DNA of 64,000 nucleotides, taken from assembly GCF_902806685.2 (NCBI RefSeq), contig NC_048554.1, positions 1,860,001-1,924,000 on the forward strand, written 5' to 3'. Position 1 is the first letter of the stretch; the number at the start of each line of letters is the position of its first letter. The DNA is from Maniola hyperantus. Its lineage: Eukaryota; Arthropoda; Insecta; Lepidoptera; Nymphalidae. The translations under genes were made by a program, and so were the position numbers. Below the pieces are notes generated by a model that was not told the origin of the DNA, made no database searches, and saw only the letters and a list, made by a program, of their open reading frames with translations. This document shows, piece after piece, positions 54,471 to 64,000 of the stretch.

Positions 54471-54772
54471 ATTGTTTAATTAATTAAGTAATAGGTACTT
54501 ATTTGTTAAAATTAATTTTCAAACACTGGCGAAAATTGACGAAAGTTAAATAAAAACCATTGTTTAACACATTGAAATTTAAAGTTTAGACTAAAGAAAT
54601 TCCGGTTTACAAACAAAATAGGCTTTAAGTTTAAATTTAAACGTCCATTTAGAAATATTTATGTTAAAAATTAGTTAACTTGCGCATAGGCACGTTACTA
54701 CGTAGGAACTGAAGATAATCGGGCAATCGTCTGGTAAATAAATAAGTAGGTATTTTATACATAACTAGCTTA

Positions 54773-54990
54773 TGCCCGCGACTTCGTCCGCGTGGACTAC
54801 ACAAATTTCAAACCCCTATTTCAACCCCTTAGGGATTGAATTTTCAAAAATCCTTTCTTAGCGGATGCCTACGTTATAATAGCCATCTGCATGCCAAATT
54901 TCAGCCAGATCCGTCCAGTAGTTTGGGCTGTGCGTTGATAGATCAGTCAGTCAGTCAGTCAGTCACCTTTTCCTTTTATATATATAGATA
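54773..54990 (+). repeat. GACTGACTGACT-tailed repeat
   Basis: CTAGCTTATGCCCGCGACTT to (CAGT)n CACCTTTTCCTTTTATATA. It is about 300 bp upstream of the SLC38A9-like start codon. Confidence 0.85.
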
Positions 54991-55940
54991 CCTATTTAAT
55001 GTAGTGATAGCGTGAGTACTTATGCTACTATACGAAACTTCAGATAAGCACCTCTAACTTTTCGAACTTCGCTCGACTTGCGCTTTTTGAGCAATTAAAT
55101 ATCACTTGCTTTAACTTTGCATCGTGAGGAAACTTACATACGCACTTGGTCAGCGTGGTGGCCTATGGCCTATAAGATTGTATTATTGATTGTATAAGAT
55201 TGTAAGATGAACCAGTGGTAGATGCATCCGACTATTCGTAAGCACTTGTAAAAGTTTATACGAATAAAAAAGATTTTCATTTCATTTCATTAAAACAGTT
55301 TGTTATTTCAAAAGTCCTTTATTAATATTGCTAACGCTTAAATTTCCTAGAGGTGGGTCCCGAGTTTGTAAACTTAAATCAGATGAGTCGTAGCCCAGTC
55401 AACTTTGGGAACCACTGGCCTAAACAGTTCTCTTTTTGATAGGATACTCAGTAGTGAGCCCGCGATGGGTTGATGATGATGATGATTAGTGTCCTAAAAT
55501 TGACAGAAAGTCGAACAAGCAGTGATTAGAGCACAAGACGCCTAATAGCCGGGCACCCCCGATCGCAAAGCTTAGGCAGTTGCTTAACATAAAAGTTGGC
55601 CCACGCCCGTTTGGTACCCTCATTCCGCACATTATCTTGATTACGTGACTTTTGAGTCCACCAATCACAACAAAGCATTCTCCCCTGTCCCCCGCCAACA
55701 TTTTACGATATTGTTTTAATGCAAAACCTTGTATATGCGTACTCTTGAGGTTGAATTCTCTGTGTTGTGGCCGTGTAGAGACAAATAGGTGGTACCTATG
55801 GGTTTAATAAAACTGCCATAGCTCTTTAAGTTAGCACGCATTCATCTTACCACCAGGTGAGATTGCAGTGAAGGTCTAACTTTTATTGTTTTTTTATTAT
55901 TATCGATAACGTGATTTATCTTGGCATTTTATCTACGAGC
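54991..55940. other. Intergenic; SINE scraps only
   Basis: SINE pieces at about 55050-55175 and 55440-55480, and a 24.5-kb-family SINE scrap at 55780-55885. No gene recognised; the minus frame at 55486-55701 has no family resemblance. Confidence 0.5.
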
Positions 55941-55949
55941 CCACCCTGA

Positions 55950-56125
55950 CAGCTTATTCCGTTTATCCACCCTAAGGTGTATACTCGGAAACGAGCGTCC
56001 GTCAATCCACCCCATACTAAGAATTTTGTCATCCGGGGTGGATAGATGGGACAGACATTTCGGAGTATACAAAATGGAGTATACCTAGGGTGGATATTTT
56101 AGAGTAGATAAACGAAATAAGCCCC
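55950..56125. mobile_element. Hairpin MITE (TTATCCACCCTA family)
   Basis: GCTTATTCCGTTTATCCACC... is inverted at AGATAAACGAAATAAGC, with GTGTATACTCGG / GGAGTATACCTAGGGTGGA inner arms. Confidence 0.75.
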
Positions 56126-56247
56126 TGATGTCACAAAAAAGAATGCATTTTGGAGTTAGAGAGTGCTTTGTAGTGACATCTAGGTCCAAATTCATAAAGA
56201 TCTTCGTTCAGTGGTAAATAAAACAACAAACATAACTAAACAATGAC

Positions 56248-56253
56248 TTTATT
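56248..56253 (-). terminator. Candidate distal poly(A) signal for COX17
   Basis: AATAAA on the minus strand (ATATAAATAAAGTCATTG), 2.2 kb past the COX17 stop. If used, the 3' UTR would carry several MITEs. Weak inference. Confidence 0.25.
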
Positions 56254-56683
56254 TATATTACACTAGTTAAGTATTATTATAACTAAAAATAAATAAGGGT
56301 TTGAAAGTATTTAAATATGACAGATCCTTTCTTGACAAATTAGTTGTACATACTATATCTTACAAATATCACACAATTTTCATATTTAAAAGCCAAGACT
56401 GATTATTAAATCTTTACATAAAAAGCAAAGAGAGTTAAAATTTCTTATGAGTAGGAAAATTAATTAGGTCAAGGTTACCTTCAGAAGAGCTAAGATTTTA
56501 ATCAAAATTCAACTTATAATATTGCCCTGAATTTTTAGATAAATGTGAGACAAGCTACACAAAAATCTATGTACCTACTTCAAAGTAGGTAGGTACAGTA
56601 ATGTACTAATTTTTTATTTTTTAGCAAATTTTTTAACAAATTTTATTGTTAGCAGAATAGTTTATTTCTTTGGTTGATATTTA

Positions 56684-56872
56684 CAGTACGCGGCCTAAAG
56701 TGATGAACCTTTAGAATGACATTTCAGGTTTGTAGAGGGTTGTCTCTGTCACTCATACCCATATGACGTTTTGTCGCTCTCAACGACCGAGACAGTGCTC
56801 TACAAATCTGCTATCTCCATCTAAAGATCGATGTTCGTCACTTTTGGCCGCGTACTGTACCCAATACTCAAT
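56684..56872. mobile_element. Hairpin MITE (ACAGTACGCGG ends)
   Basis: ACAGTACGCGGCCTAAAGTG at the left, CACTTTTGGCCGCGTACTGT at the right. Confidence 0.82.
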
Positions 56873-57194
56873 ACAATATGTTTTAATGATTTATGAATGA
56901 TTATTAAATATAATAACTTTTATATGACGATTTTGAATTACATAATATAGTTATTCAAAAATTTTGGTTAAAATATTGATTTAAAAAATACAAACTGTTA
57001 ATATTTCAATCGTAATAAAATTACATTACATACATATAGTAAAAGTATCAGGTTCTTATAATATAGTGACCACTTTCCATGTTATTATTTTATAAATTTT
57101 TGGTAGTATTTTGGAATGTATCTTAAAACAATACAGGTCTATTACAATAATCAAAATGTTCTGATATTCTGTAATAATTATTATTTTACAAATC

Positions 57195-57545
57195 AGGCCT
57201 TGTTCTCTTTATTCACCCTAAACCAGCCACCCTAGGGGATTTACTTGGAAATGTGCATCCATCTATCCACCTTGGATGGCGAATTTACAGTAGCTGGCAA
57301 GAAGTATTATATATCACCTTTAGAAAGACATTTCGGCTTTATATAATGTTGTCTCTGTCACTCATACATTTTGTCGGTCTCAATGACAGAGACAACGCTC
57401 TACGAAACATCTCTTTCTAAAAGATTTACAATATTTCATGCCAGCTACTGTATATATTATTATTTAGTCTGTGGTGTATCGATGCACACGTTTCCGAGTG
57501 TACACCCTAAGGGCTGTTTTAGGGTGGATAAATGGAATAATCTAA
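57195..57545. mobile_element. TTATCCACCC-family MITE split by a second MITE
   Basis: Outer arms TTTATTCACCCTAAACCAGC and TTTTAGGGTGGATAAATGG. The inner element 57286-57452 has CAGTAGCTGGCA / TGCCAGCTACTG ends bordered by TA on both sides. Confidence 0.78.
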
Positions 57546-57694
57546 ATTGGTCACATTGGTGACATTAGTTAGTAAGAAACTTTGAGTATATACCAATTTG
57601 ACTGCAAATCTTTTCATAACCAGACAAGTTCTAATTTTAAACTATCAGCGTACCAATGGCATAGTAACCAACTTTGCATTCAATAGCATGCGTC

Positions 57695-57975
57695 CAAGAG
57701 AGTTCGATCCCGGGCACGCACCTCTAACTTTTCAGAATTATGTGCGTTTAAATTAATTAAATATCACTTGATTTAGCGGTGAAGGAAAACATCGTGAGGA
57801 AACCTGCATGCCTGAGAGTTCTCCATTATGTTCTCAAAGGTGTGTGAAGTCTACCAATCCGCACATGGCCAGCATGGTAGAAAACCTATGGCCAAAACCC
57901 TTCTCACTCTGAGAGGAGACCCATGCTCTGTAGTGAGTCGGTGATGGGTTGATCATGATGAATGATGATGATGTA
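57695..57975 (+). mobile_element. SINE, 5'-truncated
   Basis: Starts at the B box (GTTCGATCCCGGGCACGC) and runs through the whole body to the GATGATGATG tail. Confidence 0.82.
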
Positions 57976-58067
57976 CCTATGATGGTTCTCTTTTCACAAA
58001 GACTCCAACTTGGCTGAACTTACCCAAACACTCAGGGTTCTTATGCACTAATCTGATCCAAATCACT

Positions 58068-58268
58068 ACCCATATTATAAAAATGCCAGTGTTTTTTTTG
58101 TTGGGATTGTCCTTCAATCACACTGCAATGGAGCAACAAATTGACCACAGATTGATTTTGACATAGATATAGTTAAAGATCTAGTGACGTAGGCTATCTC
58201 AGAAAATCAAAGAGTTCCTTTCTTGATAATCTTAATCCATGAGGACAAAGTTGCGGGCATCAGCTAGT
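58068..58268 (-). repeat. CCCGCGACTTCGT-type repeat, diverged
   Basis: Inverted copy from CCCATATTATAAAAATGCCA to GAGGACAAAGTTGCGGGCAT. Confidence 0.65.
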
Positions 58269-58451
58269 CTAAAATAAATGATGTCCTATACAAACCGTTT
58301 TTTCTCAGATTTAAATCATACTAAGTCAGTAATGAGTATCCAAATTCAGTATAAAATTTTCTTGATCCATAGTCTCTTAGATTTGGATCGGACTAGTGCA
58401 AACCTAACTATTCCTCAAAATAAATTAAAAGTGTAGTTGGTAGATAATAAA

Positions 58452-58803
58452 TTAGATATTGAAGCCCATTTTCCTCATGCAAGCCTTGTGTTCTTCAATC
58501 AATGGACCACAATTTTCTTCCCCATTTTCAATAATACTGGAAAAAAGAATCAAATATAAAATGTACCTAAAATATGCGATTTAGGTTTAGAAAATCTGTC
58601 CATAGTAGTTTTTTAGACAGTAATTACGTAATGATAATAAAGTTTTATTTACGGCAAAATGAAAAATAACCTTACCAAGCATCGCGCGCTCTTTTCGTCT
58701 CCGGACAGGCACAGCACGGTTTTAGCTTCGGTTTCTCCGCATTCGCTTGTGCCACCGGCTCTGGCACCTTCATTTCTACTGCTTTTGCACTCGCATTACC
58801 CAT
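58452..58803 (-). CDS. COX17: Cytochrome c oxidase copper chaperone COX17, complete, 2 exons
   Basis: Mitochondrial intermembrane-space protein that hands copper to SCO1/COX11 for assembly of cytochrome c oxidase. Exons 58676-58803 and 58452-58536 join in phase (TG|GTAAGG; TTTTTTCCAG|T) to give 70 aa, close to the usual 60-70. The copper-binding KPCCACPETK has the CC pair at 30-31. The twin CX9C helices are C33-C43 and C52-C62 (ACIIENGEENC, CGPLIEEHKAC), ending MRKMGFNI. The N-terminal 28 residues are low-complexity, Ala/Glu/Lys-rich, as in relatives. The next ATG in frame is at codon 11; the upstream one is preferred because it starts right after the AT-rich leader. Confidence 0.96.
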
Positions 58804-59524
58804 TTCTATTAAGTTTTCCAATAATTATTAAATTATGATGCAATAAAAACACCTTTGTGAATCGTGATTTTTTGACATTGACAGTTGACTACGAGCACCC
58901 GACGAAATAAAAGGATAAAAGACTACCTACGAGTACGATTTGACATTGACATTTGACAGTTTGAAGATTATTTGGCAAACGTTTGGAAACTAAAACAACG
59001 TTAAGAAAACAAAACCATAGAGTAGGATGTATATAGGGTAAACAAAACTTTTCGCTGGAAAAATAAACATCGACAGCCGACAGCAGGCAGCAGCGTAACT
59101 AGTTAACTATTTAGTTTTTTTAAGATTATCTCAACTTATTTTTTCCACTGTAGAAGTTACTTATTAAAATATAACTAGTTTCCACGGGTGAATCCAACTT
59201 TATTGAGCAACTTCCCGCTCCATAAAGCATGGCGCACATGCCGATTTTCGACATAAACTGTAAAAAAAAGACAAGTTAGAATACCTAAGTACCCCAAAGA
59301 CAGTTAGAATACCTAACTTTCTGATGGTGGCAAGCACAGTCCTAAATAAACGCTGAGTTCGTTTTTTTAAAAAAAAAATACTAATTCTCGGAATGACACC
59401 ATTGCCGTCCAATTCTAACACTCGTGATCACTTAGGTCAGAAACCTTCCCACAAGTCCCAATAACAACTGCACAAAGCTTCTACTCAATCGGATTAATAA
59501 ATACCTACGCATAATACGTTACTG

Positions 59525-60158
59525 AGGCACGTAAGCTTGGTGTGATAATGGACGAAAATCTCCGATTTGAAAGCATGTACTAAACGCAGTAAGAAACTGC
59601 TTTTACCGTCTCAAGGTCTTCGTATCGAATAAGACCTTTTATTAAAACAGATGTGCGCATTCAACTTTGTGAATCTTTAGTTTTATCTAAGCTGAACTAC
59701 GCAGACATTGTCATCGGTCCACGATTTTGGATAAGGTACGCATTTTGTACCTTATCCAAAAGGTACAAAATGCTTGCGCTCGTTACTGTTTTCAAATACC
59801 ACCCCGTACTCACGTCACGCCATTCTTAAATAATGCTGGAGTTATGAAAATGGAGTACCGGAGACAGTTACACTTTGCCGTTTTATTATTTGGGGTTGTA
59901 AAATATAAAGTTCCTCAGTATCTATACCATAAACTGCAGTGGGCAAGTGATATTCATACCACTCACCATACCAGGGCAGCTGCATATTTAATCCTTATGC
60001 CGCGTCATGCATCTGCGGCTTTCAGAGGTAGTTTTAAGTATAATGCAACGAAATGTTGGAATAACCTTCCTCCACCTTATAGAAACCTTCAGACTTCTGG
60101 CGCTTTTAAAGTAAAATTCAAAAAACATCTTTTAAATATTCAAAAGTTACAGATTTAG
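59525..60158 (+). mobile_element. Jockey-type LINE reverse transcriptase, C-terminal remnant
   Basis: A 143-codon open end (VQNACARYCFQIPPRTHVTP...HASAAFRGSFKYNATKCWNN) matches in style the C-terminus of jockey-like LINE RTs. Upstream, KLGVIMDENLRFE and ESLVLSKLNYADIVIGPRF are readable only with frameshifts; a short inverted duplication of GTACGCATTTTGTACC at about 59732-59772 is one break. 5'-truncated and inactive. Confidence 0.85.
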
Positions 60159-60159
60159 T

Positions 60160-61100
60160 CAAAATTTATCTTACCAAACTTTACTTTCTCATCCACACCT
60201 TGCGAGCTATTTTATTTTATTTTTTCTTTATTATACTTACAAAAACAAAAAAAAAACTATCGTACAATTTTCCTATTCTTACAATTTACAACATCTATTT
60301 CAATGTATTATTTCTTATTTCTTCTTTTATGTCCTATATCACTTTAAATTTAAAAACTGTAAACACTTTATTTCATTTTATTTATCCATTTACTCGCCAA
60401 CTTTATATATTCTATGCCACTGATGTTTAGGTAATATTTAAAAGGCGGTCACTGAAAATCAGCCAGTGTCCTAACAGCCCATACAAATCTTTTTTCTTCG
60501 TGAAAAATAGTTCGTCACTTTGCAGTAGATGGCGCTACTTCGGAGAATTATTTCTTCGGTGAACCTCAGATGTTATTAGTCTGTGTTCTGTGATTTTGTT
60601 TCCTTTTGTGATCCGTGAATGTGTTCTGTTTGTGTTTTTATGATAAATTCTACGATTTTGCTTGCTCCCTGGACTCCGACGGCTTCGTTTTTCTCACTGG
60701 ACTTACGCGCAAACCCCTGGACACTGATCTGCCTAACGATTTGGACTATAGCTGCTTGTGAGAGAGGTTATTTTGTTGTGTGCCGAGATACGGTAAAACT
60801 CGTAAGTAATCAACTTATAAATTATTATTTAAAGCAAAGACTAATTATTAGTCTTCGTCGCCTTCGTGTCTATGCTAAAAACTGATGCAGATTTCCTCAC
60901 GAAAAGAAGGAGTTTTAACAGTGTTATGAAACGTTTGATATATTAAAAACTTGAGTCCATCGGTTAAGCTACTGGTGGTTAGGGCTTCATAGTAAGGTAG
61001 CTCCACACTATATTTGCTGTCTTGAGTACGTCTCCTTCTGTATCTGACCTTTGGTCTAATAAAAGCTTCATTAAATGTTGCTCTTCATTATTTATATTAT
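60160..61100. other. No certain gene
   Basis: AT-rich to 60430. 60570-60805 reads like a 5' UTR-type leader ending in a donor-like ACTC|GTAAGTAATC, which could belong to the THAP-type exon downstream. No coding domain was recognised in it. Confidence 0.4.
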
Positions 61101-61102
61101 AA

Positions 61103-61340
61103 ACTAGCTTATGCTCGCGACTTCGTCCGCGTGGAGTACACAAATTTCAAACCCCTCTTGGACTACACAAATTTCAAACCCCTCTTTCACCCCTTTAGGG
61201 GTTGAATTTTCAAAAATCCTTTAGCGGACGCCTACGTCATAATAGCTACCTGCATGCCAAATTTCAGTCCGATCCGTCCAGTAGTTTGAGCTGTGCGTTG
61301 ATAGATCAGTCAGTCACTTTTCCCTTTTATATATTTAGAT
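61103..61340 (+). repeat. GACTGACTGACT-tailed repeat
   Basis: ACTAGCTTATGCTCGCGACT to CCTTTTATATATTTAGATA, with an internal short duplication of ACACAAATTTCAAACCCCTC. Confidence 0.85.
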
Positions 61341-61541
61341 AATATGTAATTTTGGATGTTTGTTACCACATCACAATTAAAGAAACAATTTGGATTAGGT
61401 TAATTAGCAACAGAGATGGTATATTATGCGGTATGCACCAATTCTAAAGTCCTCGCAGACAAAGTCATAAACAGAAGCTGGTAGTAATACTCATTGATTT
61501 ATGCAACGGTATGTGGTCAGTTCTCACAATTTTTTTTCAGG

Positions 61542-61722
61542 CAAAGATGGTACAATTCTATATTCATTTCTCAATCCTGAAAAAGAAATGGATCTGTATC
61601 TTGCGTGGACTCGAGCTGTTGGACTAGACACATCTTTGGATCCTCACTATGTGTATCGAAACCGACGAGTGTGCCATGCTTATTTTGAATTGAAGTTTCA
61701 GATTAAGACGAAGGTGATATAA
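61542..61722 (+). pseudogene. THAP-type zinc-finger exon, decayed or partial
   Basis: After a strong acceptor (TTTTTTTTCAG) about 60 codons are open: GKDGTILYSFLNPEKEMD, LAWTRAVGLD, YRNRRVCHAYFELKF, then a stop. This looks like the second half of a THAP DNA-binding domain (usual signature C..C..C-x2-H-F). The CxxH position reads C-H-A-Y, so the final zinc-ligand His is replaced by Tyr. The first two Cys should lie in an upstream exon that I cannot identify. An AATAAA follows at about 61745. Probably a retired host- or transposon-derived exon. Confidence 0.4.
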
Positions 61723-61769
61723 TTAAAATGGCATTTAATCTATTTAATAAAAGAAATTATAAAAAACTG

Positions 61770-63290
61770 TCTAATCGCTACACTGTTGTTTTATTTGCCT
61801 AAAGTAATTCAAATTCCACTGTCTCCAAAGTAATTTATAAAAGTCAAATCAATTAATATTTGATTTTTGGAAATTACTTTGGGGAATAATATTATTTAAG
61901 AAATATCCTGAGGAGCGCGATTTGTTCGGCTTTAGGGATGTCACATATCGCTAGATGGCGCTATGCAATCAATCTGAGTGTTAACTCTATACCCTATATT
62001 CAATGTACTCTGTGAAATCAGCGTTGGGGCATCTGGTACCTCAGATATTTGCTCTAGAGGTTTGTGTCTGAGGGGCCCGACGTCTCAACACAAGCTGAGT
62101 GGCCTACCTGTTCGAGGTGTTGCACTGCTGTACAGGACGATATTGCCTACACCATGTACCACCTATATACCTCGAATAAACATTATTCTATTCTAATATG
62201 TAATTGACTATTCACCTCCTTGGAGTAAATATATTCTGTGCTATTCACACAGACAAACACTATTCTCTATCTCTATAGGTAAAAAATGTATACTTATGAC
62301 TTATCTATCAACGCACAGTTCAAACCACTGTAGTCTGTGGTTCAAACTACTCGGGCTGAAGCTATTATGACGTAGACATCTACTAAGGATTTTTTGAAAA
62401 TTTTACCACTAAGGGGGTAAAATAGGGATTTTAAATTGGGGATGAAGTCGCACGCCGTATAGTTTTATGTATAAGAATAACAACAGTTTAGTGTAGCAGA
62501 TATGTAACTACTTATAAAAAATTAAACAAAATATTAATATACTTTCAAAACTTTAATTGGACAGGCAAAACGATTCAAAACCATCGATTCAAAACCATCG
62601 ATGGACAAAGCAAAAAACTGATCATGCATAACTTCTTTTAAAATTTATATAAAAAAATAGGTACTAAAACGGAGCGAATGCACATTTTCTTATCTTGAAC
62701 ATAACAAACTTCCTTGGAATTACAATTAAAAACTTAAATGTAAATCTCATAATCACTAAACCTAAGTACTATAAATCTGAAACTTCTGAATCAAACTTTA
62801 AAACCGTAAATCATAATCACAAGTTCATGATTAAAACAATAATTATAAACTAAAATGATCTTAAAAGAACTAAAATAAAAAGTATATGAATTGATACATA
62901 AATCAATGGTGACCATGAATTCTTTCAGTAGTTAATTGTATAGGTTTGACTGTGGTTTTATACGAACGCATTCACTATGTATCAAATCAATTACTAAAAG
63001 TCTATTAAAACTTAAATATCTAAAGAAATGACATTAAAAAATTATTTAGCATGTTAATGTGGTTAAAATCAAAATGCACATATTACAATATTCCGTACAA
63101 AATAACGTAAATTTGATAATCACGAACATAATGATAAAATGTTAATCGATTAAAACTTTTTCAGTGTTTGCGACCGAATTATAAATCATTTTATTATAAG
63201 TAATACGCGACCCAATCTGCATGCTTATTTGTGTATCTCGTGTTATTTAACAGACATTTAATTTAAAAATGTCCGTTAAATAACTGTCGA
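61770..63290. other. No gene; AT-rich
   Basis: Very AT-rich, with one inverted GACTGACT-less copy of the CTAGCTTATG repeat at 62280-62465 and direct CGATTCAAAACCAT repeats near 62571-62600. The plus frame at 61978-62196 has no family resemblance. Confidence 0.5.
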
Positions 63291-63505
63291 ACTCCTAATA
63301 GGCTACTTGACACTTTTTTTAAGTTGGTCTTAAATGGTTAATATTTGTCCTATTATATCAAAAAAATTAACACTATATTTTTTTGCGCCCTAAAAACCGT
63401 AAAACTTTAATTTAAAAATATATTTTTCTTAGCCACGTGAAAACACTGTCGGCCATGTTTGGCCGATAGATTATCTGTGCTCTGACGTCATGCATTTGTA
63501 AACAA
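63291..63505 (+). mobile_element. Half copy of the long-armed MITE at 3752-4083
   Basis: One arm (AATAGGCTACTTGACAC... to GCGCCCTAAAAACCG) and the centre (ATGTTTGGCCGATAG, GACGTCATGCATTTG) are present; the second arm is missing. Confidence 0.8.
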
Positions 63506-63840
63506 CAGCATAACCTCCCAAAGTTTAATAAACATGACTTCTATACTAGTTTACATGAAAAATATAGTAATTATCGTTATTGTATCATCCGAGAATGTAA
63601 AAAACGCATCGATAAAGACCACAGGAAAGTTGTGGATTAGAGTGCCCAGTGAAATAAATATACGTAACACGCAAAGACTTGCTTAAAGGGATCCTATATG
63701 ACTAACGACTTCAATCCAAATTTATTTTTGCAAAGATCACTTTGTTGTAAGTCTTACTTAATAACTTATTAACTTATTCAATTTATAAAGAGAAAACGAT
63801 ATTTTTTTACGTTTACTATGAGTTTTTAGAAATATATAAA

Positions 63841-64000
63841 AACTAGCTTATGCTCGTGACTTCGCCCGCGTGGACTTCATAAATTTCAAACCTCCATTTA
63901 ACCCACTCAGGGGTGGAATTTCAAAAAATCCTTTCCTAGTGGATACCTTCTCTTTACCTACAAAGAACACACGCACAAAATTTCATGTATCTAGAACCAG
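63841..64000 (+). repeat. CTAGCTTATGCTCGTGACTT repeat, cut by the window end
   Basis: Left part of the family ending elsewhere in (CAGT)n; it runs off the right edge. Confidence 0.75.

Noticed and set aside
55486..55701. 71-codon minus frame
   Set aside because: No family resemblance, no splice context; lies among SINE scraps.
60619..60885. 88-codon plus frame
   Set aside because: No recognisable domain; it runs through a likely splice donor. It was kept only as a possible leader of the THAP-type exon.

Overview
The window reads as nuclear DNA of a moth or butterfly. It holds small multi-exon genes with short phase-consistent introns, packed with interspersed repeats that I associate with Lepidoptera: a 'CCGGCCAAGTGCGAGTC' repeat, two 'CCCGCGACTTCGTCCGCGTGG' repeats, tRNA-headed SINEs with (ATG)n tails, RTE- and jockey-like LINE ends, and many hairpin MITEs. 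The exon models were built by hand from ORF content, GT-AG sites, phase continuity and remembered family sequences; no search was run.

Layout. 0.36-1.37 kb (-): Ty3-type integrase remnant. 2.6-4.1 kb: a hAT-type MITE with 8-bp target duplications, then a long-armed MITE. 5.4-11.3 kb (-): 5' half of a fatty-acid amide hydrolase paralogue (FAAH-B), with an exon present in two identical copies plus a partial third. 12.28-12.9 kb (-): small acidic minigene resembling a piggyBac transposase N-terminus. 13.1-24.2 kb (-): complete 11-exon FAAH2-like gene (FAAH-A, 521 aa). Its exon 10 sits at the head of a 15-unit, 137-bp tandem array in which nearly every unit carries the exon and its splice donor. 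24.5-31.3 kb: repeats, no gene. 32.1-40.8 kb (+): complete 10-exon phosphoglucomutase (559 aa) with a decayed copy of exon 5. 42.8-54.5 kb (-): SLC38A9-like amino-acid transporter (514 aa), with a possible 76-nt frame-changing cassette exon; its 3' end converges on that of Pgm. 58.45-58.80 kb (-): two-exon COX17. 59.5-61.7 kb (+): jockey-type reverse-transcriptase remnant and a decayed THAP-type exon. The remainder is repeats.

The four confident genes are housekeeping genes with no common pathway: lipid-amide hydrolysis, glucose-1-P/glucose-6-P interconversion, lysosomal amino-acid transport or sensing, and mitochondrial copper delivery. The strongest unusual theme is exon-scale duplication. 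Three genes in the window carry duplicated exons (FAAH-A exon 10 about 15 times, FAAH-B exon 4 two to three times, Pgm exon 5 once, decayed). The FAAH-A array has AG|GT junctions that could act as splice-ratchet points.
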